In this document: positions 1-10,759 of the stretch, one piece after another | Numbering within the stretch: the first letter of the stretch is position 1 | Layout: every line of letters starts with the position of its first letter | Source of the DNA: Thysanoteuthis rhombus | Taxonomy: Eukaryota > Mollusca > Cephalopoda > Oegopsida > Thysanoteuthidae | Reading direction: 5' to 3' | DNA length: 64,000 nt | NCBI GenBank assembly: GCA_963457665.1 | Contig: OY735207.1 | Location: 60,093,613 to 60,157,612 of the forward strand | Notes under the pieces: model-generated | Database searches by the model: none | Told to the model about the DNA's origin: nothing | The model's input: only the letters and a program-made list of their open reading frames with translations | Program-made: the position numbers and the translations under genes

Positions 1-568
1 GTGGTTATTGGGAGACTCATCTTCAACATAGCTAGCCTAGTCTCATTGCACTTGTATAAAAGGTACATATCTGGTCTTGATGTCTCCAGTTGACTGACTC
101 ATCTCAGGCATTTTTTTAATTCATTTTTTATCCAAGGCTTATGGTAATTAACTGATCTTATGCCGAACCTCACATGTAGTGATGCAGAAAGATGTCTACT
201 CTTATTAAAAAAAAACTCAACAGGAGGAAGAAAGAGGCTAACGTGTAATTTTATGGAGACAGTTTGAATATGAAAATGATCAGTCATAATAGTGAACTTA
301 TGTGGCAATTTTGGGGCTTTTTATATAAAAGTTTAGTACCCAGAAAATATGATGGGATAATTTATGTATGCATCAGCACTTGTGCCTACAATGAGAATAT
401 TAGCATTAGAGTATTATACCCTAGCTCTGTCTGTGATGAGATTATGGCTTGGCTCCATAAACAAATATTTCTTGGAAGGGTTCTCCTCAGCAGTAGGCCA
501 ATAGATGGTGGGGTCTGTGTGAATAACCCCCTAGACTGAGCCATGGAGTTTTAAGGGGAAGTTTTGCA
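1..568. other. Non-coding, no recognised element
   Basis: AT-rich sequence, probably in the intron downstream of the minus-strand exon at 3.05 kb. The small open frames show no recognisable domain or splice context. Confidence 0.4.
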
Positions 569-569
569 T

Positions 570-620
<51 letters not shown>

Positions 621-725
621 GTGAAATGATTATTTAAAAAAAATCAGGTTTTGTACAAATGAGATTTCTACAGTTTATTTCAAAATGTCAACGGGTTGTT
701 TGTTTTTTTTTTTTCATGAAAAATG

Positions 726-762
<37 letters not shown>
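569..762. repeat. Two (TA)n microsatellites
   Basis: Dinucleotide TA runs at 569-617 (one GT interruption) and 727-762, separated by AT-rich sequence with T and A homopolymers. Confidence 0.95.
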
Positions 763-764
<2 letters not shown>

Positions 765-1292
765 GAAAATTACAAGGATATCTACGCAGTGCTTGATGCA
801 CTAATCAGCAAGTATTTATTGTGTTAAATATTGAGTGCTGTGATTAAATATCATTAGGATAAAATCTGTTTTCTATAAGTGGATTGTCATGTAATGCAAC
901 AAGCATTGGACTAGGATCTACAAGCCATATCATCGTAGGATCTACAAGCAATATTAAATGTTATAAACCAATTGAAAAGAATCAGGGATCATAAAAAAAG
1001 CATATTTCATACTTGTAAAATATGTGATGTTCAAATGCTAAAAAAAAAAACAAACACAAAATCTAACAATTTCTCCCAGACAAATAACATCCAGTAGGTC
1101 CGTCCCATTCCAATTGATGCCTTTCATCCAGTTGATGACTGGCTTTTTGGCATTTATCTATAATTGATATTCAATGGTCAATCCAGCAATTGCTATTCCC
1201 CCAAGAAGGATAGCCTTTGACACATTTTCAAATGAAGCTCTGTGTGCATACATATATTACACACACACACACTTATTAGGCTTAGCTCAGTA

Positions 1293-1398
1293 AGGCACAG
1301 AGGTAAGTGTGCGATACCTGTTGAGAATTGAACTCACTACATGGTAATCACAGTTTGAAAGACTAGCTTGCTATCCAGTACTTCACTGCAAGGCCCCC
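1293..1398 (-). mobile_element. tRNA-derived SINE fragment
   Basis: On the minus strand a pol III box B-like motif, gagttcaattctc, lies at 1335-1323. It is followed by a body ending tgccttactgagctaagcc, with a (CA)n/(TG)n tail at 1258-1272. The body resembles the segment after the tRNA-like head at 6.70 kb (ggccttgtgtcagactaagc), so the two are probably the same SINE family. A functional tRNA is unlikely because no acceptor stem can be drawn. Confidence 0.5.
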
Positions 1399-1773
1399 AA
1401 CATTTTTATGTATACTGTAAGTGTATGTGTGTGTGTCAGGGCTTCGGGATAACTTTTTTCACCATCGTCCAGCAAATATACCGAAAAACAATTTTAACCG
1501 TTCCGAGGGAAATGTAAGCCATCCCCAAATCAAAATATTTCTTGGCTTTGTTATTATCTATAGTAGTTAATAGCCAAATAAAAACACCATTAAAATGGTG
1601 AAGAAATAAATCATTTATTTTGCTCGATTCAAATTAATTGGTTCCCCCAAAATACTGAAAAGATATCAGTAAACAGAGGCACTGCAGCACATAATTGATT
1701 AGTTAAGTAATAAATTAATAGCAAACAGTCTGCTATCACAGGAACTAACTGGAATATCTTTAGGTTATGGACG

Positions 1774-1823
1774 GAAAAAAAAAAAAATTATATATATATA
1801 CACACACACACATATATATATAT
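1774..1823. repeat. Compound microsatellite A/TA/CA/TA
   Basis: A poly-A run is followed by (TA)n, (CA)n and (TA)n again. Confidence 0.95.
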
Positions 1824-2489
1824 GAAGATGTCATCTTGGGCTTTGGAAAATGGTGATCAGCTATTTTCACGATCTTATAGAAAATGTAGAATGCATTTTA
1901 TAAACTACTCAATTAATTGAGAAAATAATAGATTAATTGTTAATTGTTAAGTGAAACCCTAGTAAACAAGCACAAAATTAAGACTAAATAAATTGGAGAG
2001 CCTGGATTCTGTATCTCATTCTCAGTTCATTGAACTAGGGTTGCCAGATAGTTTGAGACGTTTCTGGCCAAAAACATGACCCCCCCCCCCAAATGAATTT
2101 ATTAAAAATACTTCTACAACAAAGTTAGCTTACCTCAATCAATCCAATAAAAAAGTCCCAAAGCTAGGATCCCAAAACTTTTTAGACCACTGTCCCCTTC
2201 ATTCCATCCTTAAGCCCTCACCACCCCCCCTACAAAAAATCCTACAACTAAAAATTAGGTAAATGTGCAGTTTTAAACATGGTTTTGTTTCCGGGGTCTT
2301 TTACTTTCAAAATCCATTTTTCTGAGGCATATATTGCTATGGGTACTATCAATGCATTGTACAAACAGATTTTCAACTAGCTTTTCCAAGAAAAGTGTAA
2401 GAGAGATACAGGAAATTGACTGTTATATAGAGTCTGTGTCTCGTAGGAGGTGAGTTAAGTGATTAATTATACTTAATAGGTTTAATAGG

Positions 2490-2735
2490 AATCAGGTCAG
2501 GACTGGGTTGTGAGAGTGATCAAGAGGTATCAATTAAATCTTAGTGTAGATCTGAAATAGGAACTAGTTCTGCAGACGGAGGATGAATATCTGAGTCTCT
2601 AGGGGAGAGTGTCAATTTTCATGCTAGATTCAGGAGTGGTGTAATCAGGAAGAGAAGACTGAAAAGTTTGGGGTCAGATCATTTCATGTTGGGTGGAGAA
2701 ATTCACAATTTGGAATGATGTCAAATTAGCTCCAT
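2490..2735 (+). repeat. R5 repeat, copy 1
   Basis: Similar to 32780-33000. Shared landmarks in order are gctgttgtgag / gggttgtgagag, a 'gatgaat.tctgag' block, 'tcagttttcatg' / 'tcaattttcatg', and 'ggtcagat.atttcatgt' followed by a 'tagaatg' / 'ggaatga' block. About 250 bp can be aligned by eye, with indels. Class unknown. The sequence before copy 2 starts tcagtgattgcaaacacg, which resembles a hAT-type terminus. Confidence 0.5.
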
Positions 2736-3050
2736 TATATCAAGGATGGAAGGAAGGAGGGAAGCTTAGTATCTGCGAGTAGTTTTGGTCACATATACTT
2801 ACATTAGCTACATCATAATAAGGATTCAATTGTTTATATCATCCTTCATCTTACTATTCAAAAAAATCATTCCATACATAGCAAACTAACATTAAAACTA
2901 CAGACATTTTCAATCATAAATTCTGAACCAATTCATCAAATTGAAAGTGTATAGGTAAGAAGTAACAGATGAGGTTTGAACTTTGAATTAGGTAAGTAAA
3001 TGGAAAATTCAGAATTTATTTAGATTTGACTTCACAATCTTTATACTCAC

Positions 3051-3140
3051 TTCAGTCTGTTCAAGTTGTTGAAATATGGAATCTCCAAGAAATAAAACTT
3101 CTGGTTCCTTTTCTGCTGCTTCACTAATGAATCTTTCATG
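3051..3140 (-). CDS. PAFAH1B2: Internal exon of PAF acetylhydrolase 1B catalytic (alpha) subunit
   Basis: The family consists of GDSL/SGNH-fold serine esterases that remove the sn-2 acetyl group of platelet-activating factor and, in animals, act in the cytosol with the LIS1 regulatory subunit. Read on the minus strand, the 90 bases are open in one frame and encode 30 residues beginning HERFISEAAEKEPEV and ending QQLEQTE. The segment EKEPEVLFLGDS matches the vertebrate alpha subunits, which have KEPDVLFVGDS; the S of GDS is the catalytic serine. The upstream border is a pyrimidine-rich tract ending ttttttcag, at 3141-3150. The downstream border is gtgagta, at 3050-3044. The exon is exactly 30 codons and phase 0 at both ends, so neighbouring exons can join without a frame change. 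The next exon would lie left of base 1. The exon with the start codon would lie to the right and was not found. Paralogue assignment (B2 or B3) cannot be made, since invertebrates often have a single alpha gene. A retrocopy is excluded by the intact splice sites. Confidence 0.9.
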
Positions 3141-3666
3141 CTGAAAAAACAAAGAATAGGATTTTCAAAAAATAGGAAAAGTTAAAGAATGACAGTAACA
3201 ACAAATCGAGGGGAGAAATTCATAGTTGCAACAGTTCCAGTTGAATTTTGGGATAGAGGGGGTCCAGAGTTTCTGAAATTCTCGTGTTTTTGGTGTAGCA
3301 TAGGCCAGGCCAATCTTAAGGTACTACAGGGTTCAGGTCATTAACATCACAAAGTTATGTGAATAGCTCAGAATATAAGTGTACCTGCATATTAACAAAA
3401 TACTCTTTTAATTTCATGAAATCTAAATAAAATATCTTTGTACTGCTTCTTGACAATTACCTCCACTTGAGTTTTACAAAAAAAAAAAAAAAATATCTGT
3501 TGGAAATCTGCCGAAAGAACAGTATTTTACTTATTGATAAATAAAAACGTTTACAAAACTAGATAATTATTTGATTCTTAAAAATAGCCAGATTTCTGAT
3601 GTTTCTGAGAACCCAAAGTCCGAGTTTGTGATGCTCAACAGTATTTAAAACTTACATAAAACGGTT
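3141..3666. other. Intron sequence upstream of the exon
   Basis: Begins, in minus-strand sense, with the polypyrimidine tract and acceptor AG of the exon at 3051-3140. No other feature is recognised. Confidence 0.6.
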
Positions 3667-3810
3667 CAGTTTAGTCACTCTATAGAAACCATGTGACAAA
3701 CGTCTTTTGGTAGGTAGCAATGCTGCTGTGTTGAGGCTGATCAATTAAGAAATTGGAAATGTTACTCATTAGCTTTTTGTTGGGTAGTAATCACTAAAAA
3801 AGATTTTGAT
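3667..3810 (+). mobile_element. R1 repeat, 5' fragment
   Basis: Contains the R1 start (ttagtcactc..atagaaacc), gatcaattaagaaattgg and the tgttgggtagtaatcacta block, then stops. The following ~45 bp (attatctgtgatta.aataa) recurs after the R1 5' fragment at 37.5 kb, so the two fragments may share the same deletion derivative. Confidence 0.7.
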
Positions 3811-4006
3811 AACAATAACTGTTTGATAAAATTATCTGTGATTACAATAAATGGTTCTATGTTACCACACAACAGAAACTGCAGGTGTAACAATTTCTCA
3901 GAGGAAAGAAAGAAAGACAAAAGTGGTATGAGGTGAGATTGAGCAAGAGTAGAGAATGAAATGGGGATGGGGGAGAGAATGCGAGCGATTAAGAATGTCT
4001 CAATGA

Positions 4007-4437
4007 CAGGTCTGGTTAGTCACCCAATAGAAACCGTCATGTGAACAAATTATCTTAGCAGTACGCTGTTTCAGGGATGATCAATTAAAAAATGGGAAAA
4101 AGTGGGGTGATCAATGAATAAATTACTTCTCGTGTCTTTTGTTGGGTGGTGAACACTAAAAAGTTTTGAATTAAAAATGAAAACAAAACAAGCATGAACA
4201 CCAATTAGCATAAACTTACATCACAAATTGAACCCTCCACTAAAAATCTAGTGATGGAAGTGGAGAACAAAACTAAAAAAAAACATTTTTTTCTAGACAT
4301 AAGGAGTAAATATTTGAGGTTTTCCACTTTTTCGTTCCATAGGTGTGTCCTGTATGCATATACATACATAGCTAGCCAGACCAACTAAAAAACTGAAAAA
4401 AAACTTATGTTGACAGTTGTGGTAACAGTTTCTAATT
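4007..4437 (+). mobile_element. R1 repeat, near full length
   Basis: One of the most complete R1 copies. It starts caggtctggttagtcac and continues with gatcaattaaaaaa..gg, gatcaatgaataaattactt, ttttgttgggtggtgaacac, acaagcatgaac, tagcataaacttacat, ttctagacataaggagtaaa, cctgtatgcat, agccagaccaact and a final cagtttctaatt. It has no coding potential. It could be a MITE, because AATAGAAACC near the start is the inverse of GGTTTCTAAT at the end. It could also be a non-autonomous Helitron-like element, because several copies end CTAAT or CTGAT. Confidence 0.8.
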
Positions 4438-4671
4438 ACACCAATGTTGATCTCAGCCAGGTAAAGTACGCATTGTCTGATTAAATTGGTTGGGCCAGAC
4501 TGAACAGGCTTAACCCACCACCTGAAACCACCTGTTTGCCTTAGAAAGTTGCAGGAAACACAAATCCGTGCCAAAAAGAGTGATCTTTCAGGCAATCAAC
4601 TAACTGGTTCCACCATCTTGCATTCAATGTCTGAATAGTAAATGAAGTCTGGGGAAATTAAATCAGTTTTC

Positions 4672-4815
4672 ATTATGTCAGTGATATTTGCATTAATTCC
4701 TGATCATTGACAATCCTTTTCTTTGTGATTCTCAATACACTATGTACAGATTGAGTCTTCCTGGAAACTAGATCAAACAAATTTTAGGAGAAAAATAGCA
4801 AGTTTTGGTGCATGG
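4672..4815 (+). repeat. R9 repeat, copy 1
   Basis: Aligns with 6046-6190. Both share gcattaattc.tga.cattgac, a 'aatcctttt' block, 'agattga', and 'gatcaaacaaattta'. Class unknown. Confidence 0.55.
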
Positions 4816-6045
4816 TAATCCAATTCCATTTTCAAGTGTCCTGTGAATGACTTCTACTGTTTTTGCACTGAAGCCAACAATCACCAGAAGTGGGCAATGA
4901 CAAATTCTTTTGTGAGTTTTCTTCTTTGGTCAGGGTGGTGAGAGGGTTGAGGCAAAATGTACCTTTTCTATCTTATGGACAGGTCTCTGATGTTCAAGAT
5001 TTTGCATCAGTTTTTCAACAAAACAATCAAATATCAAAAGATCGATCTTGGGAATTAGTATCCCATTCCCTTATCTATCCATATTCTAAATGCTACGGAA
5101 ATTTTGGCATCTACTGAATTCTCAAGTCTGCTTTTAGTGTCACAATGAATGTCATCTAACTATAGTTGATTAAATTTGTGTATGATAAGTATGCACAGTG
5201 ATTACTTGACAACTAGCCATTGAATGAAGTTAACATTCACTAGGTATATTAGTCAGCACAGACAGCATTGCAGGGTCGGGTTTGAAGTTGTTTTCATCTA
5301 ATAAAGAAACTACAGATTATAAATCTAAATTTAGATATAATATATCTAAATTGGCAACACAAAGAAGTAACAGAATTATTCCAAAGCTATAGTTTCATAC
5401 GACAGACAGAAAATTATTCAACATGACTGATGGCAAGCTGCTCCACACACCATATAATCTAGTCCTTCCATACATGCACTTCTGGGACAGACACTGCACC
5501 AGTTAGAGTGAATTAAAGTTTTCACATATCTGTTTTATAATTCCTACCTGCAATATCACAGGTTGTATAAACAACTGGTGTGTGTCTGTTAAACAAAACT
5601 AAGTTTTGTAGAAAATTAGAAGATGACCTTTCAAAGATGTAAGAGAGGTAAACATATCGGTCAGAACAAATATATAAACTGTACATAAGCTCAAACTCTA
5701 AATTATGTGATTGTATGGAATAGGTTGGTGAAAATTTTGAAAGGGGGGGGGATAACTTCAGTAGACATGATTATTCAAGCTGTTGCTAACCTATTGAGGA
5801 ACAAATGAAAGTGGAAAAAAAAAAAAAGGAGGGAGCTTGAGGAAAAAAAGGAGCTAGATGTAGCTCCAAAGTAGCTAAATTGGTATCGTTGTGGCTATAT
5901 CAGTGTAAATGATATTACCCTATCTTAAACTGTGTATGTAAATATAATAGTATATCATGTAAGGTCGATAAATTGCCCAGCCCTATTCTAAACTACACAA
6001 AATATAATATACATACAATACATGATATAAAATTATCAATATAAC
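4816..6045. other. Non-coding, no recognised element
   Basis: AT-rich stretch between the two R9 copies. The short open frame at 4890-5117 shows no known domain. Confidence 0.4.
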
Positions 6046-6190
6046 AATGACCTCATTCCATTGCATTAATTCTTGACCATTGACAATCCTTTTTTTTTGT
6101 TGAGATTTTCAAGGCCTAACATAGAGATTGACTGTCAAAACTTGATCAAACAAATTTATAAAAAAAAAAAAAAAATTGGTGTGTAATTGT
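6046..6190 (+). repeat. R9 repeat, copy 2
   Basis: Second copy of the repeat at 4.67 kb, in the same orientation, ending in a 15-base A run near 6161-6175. The downstream ~100 bp (cagaaatatttag.ttattag, then taaagtcagtg) resembles 35260-35340. Confidence 0.55.
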
Positions 6191-6599
6191 TCATTTTTTT
6201 TTACTTCCTGCCAGAAATATTTAGTTTATTAGTGCTGAAAATAACTAAAGCTATGCTGAGGAGTAGAAGTAAAGTCAGTGTGCAGTGAATAAGAAAAGTC
6301 AAAGCCTCATCTCTGTATGTACCAGTTACAAGTGCAGTTAATAATCAGTGCTATAATACATCATTTTATTCAATATCAAACAGGCATATTTGTCACCACA
6401 AACAAAAATGGAAACCTCGGCATGTGGCTCGGAAGTCCTTCAATCCAAATGGCCTTATCATTCATCCCCAAGGCAGCTAACTTGGGAAGATTCCTGCCAC
6501 GGGAAAGCCTCACTACAAATAAACAGCAAAACTGTTACAGAACGGCAGAACAATATGTGTTTGTTTATTCCTGTGCTCTCCTTGTGATTTTTTTTCTTT

Positions 6600-6665
6600 C
6601 TTACAGGAGTTGTTATCCCCAACACCCAACCTTCCTCAGGCTTGGGACCAGCTAGCTATGGCAAC
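6600..6665 (+). repeat. Short dispersed repeat shared with 55.4 kb
   Basis: Shares the block cttgggaccagct.gctatgg plus caac.gccaagctg with 55405-55475 (ggattgggaccagctatagc). Only two copies seen. Confidence 0.45.
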
Positions 6666-6702
6666 CGCCAAGCTGATGTTTTAGTTAGGGGAGTATTATA
6701 GG

Positions 6703-6823
6703 TGTCTACCGTATCATAATGGTTAACAAACTTGCCTTACAGATCGATTCATTAGTGAGGCGAATTCAATAGATAGTTGGTGGACCATTGCTATGGCCTT
6801 GTGTCAGACTAAGCTAAACTTAG
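6703..6823 (+). mobile_element. tRNA-derived SINE
   Basis: A tRNA-like head has a box A-like ataatggttaacaaacttgcc at 6716-6736 and a box B-like ggcgaattcaatag at 6759-6772. It is followed by a body (ccttgtgtcagactaagc) similar to the SINE fragment on the other strand at 1.3 kb. No tRNA cloverleaf is complete. Confidence 0.5.
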
Positions 6824-7065
6824 TATTTTAGATACCTACAATAATGCAATTAATAGGCTCAGCTCTCAGACCTATTTCCAAGTGTAGTGCATGATTTTCA
6901 CAAGTTACATTACCTTAGTAATTAACTTGAATAACATCATGGATACTTCTAAAAATATCCACCTTTCATTAATTAATATTTTTTTTTAATAATCATACTT
7001 CAAATTCGATAACATCTTTACAGCTAAAATTTTAGATTTCAGGTCAATTATAGAAAAAAAAAAAT

Positions 7066-7461
7066 CAGACCTGGTTAGTCACTCAACAGAAACTGCCATG
7101 TTGGAGATGATCAATTAAAAAATTGGAAAAATGTTTGTGTGAGTGTGATCAATGAATAAATTACTTCTCGTCTTTTCTTCGGTAGTGATCAGTAAAAGAG
7201 ACCCCCCCCCAAACAAACAAGCAAGAATGTTGCCAGACACCAACTAAGGGGTCAATCTAGCATAAACTTAGATTGCAAAAGGGGGAATGGGAGAATTTAA
7301 CCCCCCAAAGAACAACCCCCCCATTTTTTCTAGATATAAGGAGTAAATGTTGAAATTTTCTTCCCTCTGGCTCTATCGGTTCACCTTGTAGGTGTAATTC
7401 ATACAGCCAGCAAGCCAGACTAACTAAGAAACATGTTGATACTTTTGTTTGATGGTTTCTA
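7066..7461 (+). mobile_element. R1 repeat, near full length
   Basis: Starts cagacctggttagtcactc, lacks about 35 bp after the start, retains the two gatcaat boxes, tagcataaactta, ttctagatataaggagtaaa and agccagcaagccagac, and ends gatggtttctag. Confidence 0.75.
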
Positions 7462-7770
7462 GCTATTGCCATTATTTTAGCTACATTTAAATTAAAACAA
7501 AGAGAAAAAATAGAACCAGGTTATTTTCAAAATCGTGAACACTTTACAAGTTGAGGATAAATACAATGTAAAGTGATTACTTTTTATAGAACTAAGCATT
7601 TCAGGAAACATCTGGTTACTGCAGATAGGGAAGGAGTGTCCCTGGAGGAGATTATTCAAAACTATGACCCTCAACAACAGTCAGCGAATCCTAGAATGTC
7701 AGCCACAAAAGAGAGAGAAAAAGGAAAAGTTGTTCAGAAAGAAAAAGACTTCATGTCTCACTCGGGGCTT

Positions 7771-8350
7771 GTGTACCTCTGCCAGCGCCATTGTCAGGGG
7801 AAGTAATTGAGCACAGATCCGTGCAAAAATTTGATCATCTCTTCCATTGGCCCACCCTTCCACAAATTTGGAATTCATGGAAAACTTTTGGGAATATTAT
7901 GTGGAAAGACAAGTGCATATATAAATATATAACCCCCTCCCCGGGTGAGAAAAAAAACAAAAAAAACCCCAAAACAACCAGAAAACACCCACACCCAAAA
8001 ATTAAACAAAAACAAACTGCATTTGACCCAAAATTTAATTACTTCCTTTCTAGCCTATTACCCAGCCTTCCACAAAATTTCATAGAAAAGTTTTGGAGAT
8101 ATTGTGTGGACATGCATGAGCAGATACATGAATCTGTGATATGGAGGGTAAAAAAACAACAAAAAACTCTTAAATCAAAAGAAAAAAAATTCCTGATCCC
8201 TACCCCCCTAAATCAACTCTTTTTTGCCCATTGCTCACCCCCTTCCAGAAAAATTGAATTAAAATTCAAGGTACTTTTTGAGATCTCTTGTGGACAGACT
8301 GATGCATACATAATACTGAATATACATACTCTCTAACTCTGTTGGCAGAG
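7771..8350 (+). repeat. R3 repeat, three tandem-like units
   Basis: Starts cctctgccagcgccattgtc, then three units of about 150-190 bp. Each unit has the order 'ttcc..gccca..cc.ttccacaaaattt', 'gaaaa.ttttgg(a)gatat.gtgtgga'. Purine/C-rich spacers separate the units. The long open frame at 7791-8336 crosses all three units and is an artefact of the repeat, with no start context or domain. Confidence 0.65.
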
Positions 8351-8359
8351 GTAAATAAT

Positions 8360-9004
8360 TCTAAATAGAAATATTTTGCAAAAGTCCCCCACCCCCCCAC
8401 TAGAAGTTTACTGTTTATGCTCCAAAAAACACACACAAATGGATGATTATAAGTAGTCGGAAACAAACAAATCTGTACATAGTTTCAGGTCTGTAGCCTA
8501 ACGATTAAAAAAAACTCACTTTTCACACAAAAAGTAGATAGATGTAGACAAAGTCTGTCTGGGAAGTATCCAGCCATTTGATTAAAAAAAGAGGAAAAGA
8601 AAAAAAAAAAGGCCTCTTAGTCCACTTTAAAGTAATCTCCCAGGGACCTCACACACTTACCCTATTGTCACTTCCACACTTCAAAACAGTCTCCAGAGTC
8701 CACTTCGCCTAGTCGTATTGTCCTCAATCTCGTCCACAGTCTCTAGGTAAAGTGAGAAGTTGCACGGAGCCAAACAGACTTGGAAAGCCTAGATGATGTG
8801 ATCTTTTACAACCCCACCCCCCAAAAAAGGAAAACCTTGTAGGAGATATGAATTGGCCGGCTCAGTCATTGTATATATATAATAGTCAAACAGGGTACGA
8901 GCTCACTCAGTAGCATCTCACTGCCAACTGAGTAACCCCAAGGGAGAATGTCACTTCACATGAGTGCACTAAAGTCCATTCTCCAGACAAACCTCATATG
9001 CTGT
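8360..9004. other. Non-coding, no recognised element
   Basis: Contains C-rich and A-rich homopolymer stretches. No repeat partner found by eye. Confidence 0.35.
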
Positions 9005-9012
9005 AAAGCAGT

Positions 9013-9312
9013 AATTTTGAAACTCAAGGACCCCTTCTATAAAGAAAATACTCTGGCAGACCACTATTAATTGCACTTGGTTTTCAGACAAATTAATGAA
9101 GTAAAATAAAAAGCAATTTTTGACCTTTAAAAATGATATCTATTCAAAATGGATTACATCTATTCCAATTCTAATATATGGCACAGGTCTGTATACAATA
9201 ATTGTTTTTTTGATAGCTTTGCAATGAATGATGTTTTTCTGCCACAAGATCGGCAATGTCAGGTTCAGAGGGAACACTGCTGCAGACCCCAGTTTCGAAA
9301 CAACAGCACTAA
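9013..9312 (+). mobile_element. R4 hAT-like non-autonomous element, copy 1
   Basis: Aligns along its whole length with 54727-55073. Shared blocks are ttttgaaactc, attcc.ataaa-like 'aaaaagcaa', 'tatggcacag.tctgtatacaa', 'gcaatg.atgatgtttttctg', 'cttcagagggaacattgct'. The ends are inverted (tttgaaac near the start, gtttcgaaac near the end). The 54.7-kb copy ends gaaccattgctcta. The inverse, tagagcaatggttc, resembles the CAGTGGTTC termini of animal hAT elements. There is no transposase inside. Confidence 0.6.
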
Positions 9313-9319
9313 AGTTATT

Positions 9320-10555
9320 GAAGCACCACCCCAAAAATAGGCAGGTGTATGCCTCACAATCAGTTGTATTATCCTAGATAAGATTGGCCCAGCTTGTTCA
9401 GTATAAATTATTTTAATAAGCTGAATTTGCATGAGAGAAAAAAAAAAAAGAAAAAGCTCTGATAAGGTCAAAAAGCAAGATATTACATCCTATGATCCCC
9501 AAAAGTACTTGCAAATTGAAGCACAGTGGTATAGAGGAGGACTGAAGTATCGCAACCCTGAGGTTACATAGTTGTTAATCTAGAGAGAAAACCTGATTTG
9601 GAATTATGGATGAAAATATTTTCTTTCAGAAGTCCTGTTTACAAAATCCACAACACCCTTGTCTTGTACATGACTGGTACCACTGAAACTACAGGGTGGG
9701 TGAGATTTAACACCCTATGAGAAATTATTGGTAACTTTCTGAAGTTTTTTACTTGGATTAACGAGGGAACCAGAAAAACTTCAATAGAGTGCTTCCTTTC
9801 AAGCACCATTCATATTGGGCTTATAAAGTTCTTGGGGGGGGGAGAAGAGGTCTTCAGGTGGTGTTTTGTCTTTATTGAGTGTTTCTACCCTGGAGGGTCA
9901 GTAGTGGTGGACAGCTCACTGCCCATCTCCACCTTTTTACCTGTTCATATCCTCCCTTACAATCCGCAACCAACATGGAGACCACCCCTAGCTGCCCCTC
10001 TCAACCTTTGATCCGCTTTTCTCCATTCCCAGCCTATCAAAAGAATTTGCACACGTAGATTTCCTTTATGCGATGGTTCCACATCTTAGGGAGAACTATG
10101 GGTGCCACCTCTTCGAGTGATCAGTCCGATTGAAATAGACAAATGTATGAACAGCCATACTTATAACTGTCGACTTCGATGATAGTTTAGCCAGGAATCA
10201 TTGAATTCATTTGATGATGTTCTCAAAGCTTGCAAGATAAGATTACTGCATTTGTTTCACAGATTATCTGTACTAGCTGGACCCCATGGAAATTTCAATG
10301 GTGTTGGCAACCAAGATATCATTACTCTTGCATGTATATTTCTGCAATCAAAGTATTCAATTTAGTCCAAGTCACTTATTACCCATGGAATGTATCTATA
10401 TTAACAATAACATGCAAAAGCAATTGAAACATATCATCATCATTACTATTACTACTACTACTACTATTGATTACTTTTGCTGTCTATATTCTTGTGGTCT
10501 ATAATCATTATAACTTGATTTTTAGGCTTCAGACTTGTGGGGAAGTAGTAATGGA
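9320..10555. other. Non-coding, with (CAT)n/(CTA)n run
   Basis: A short trinucleotide run lies at 10433-10472. Otherwise no element recognised. The sequence tacagggtgggtgagat at 9690 resembles ends of the R11 type but is not followed by an R11 body. Confidence 0.35.
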
Positions 10556-10559
10556 TAAA

Positions 10560-10752
10560 TGAGTATTAAGGTGAAGGTCGAGTCCCCCAATGCTCCCATA
10601 TGAGCATAAGCAATCTTTTCTATTACATTGCAAGGGTAGGTTGGAAGGGAGACAGTTATAGAGAAGGTTGAGTCCCTTTTCTTCCCATTCAAGCATAAGC
10701 ACCATCTTCCATTCATACCCTTGTTGATTACTCTGCAAGAGTGGGTGGAGAG
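10560..10752. repeat. Two-unit tandem repeat, ~90-105 bp
   Basis: gtcgagtccc at 10577 recurs as gttgagtccc at 10667. The following 'agcataagca.catctt' and 'gcaag.gt.ggttgga' blocks also recur, with spacings of 90 and 105 bp. The minus-strand frames through this segment are not genes. Confidence 0.7.
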
Positions 10753-10759
10753 AAAGAAG

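Noticed and set aside
4293-4595. 100-codon minus-strand frame
   Set aside because: It lies over the 3' part of an R1 copy.
7791-8336. 181-codon open frame on the plus strand
   Set aside because: It spans three units of the R3 repeat, is low-complexity lysine-rich, and has no domain or splice context.
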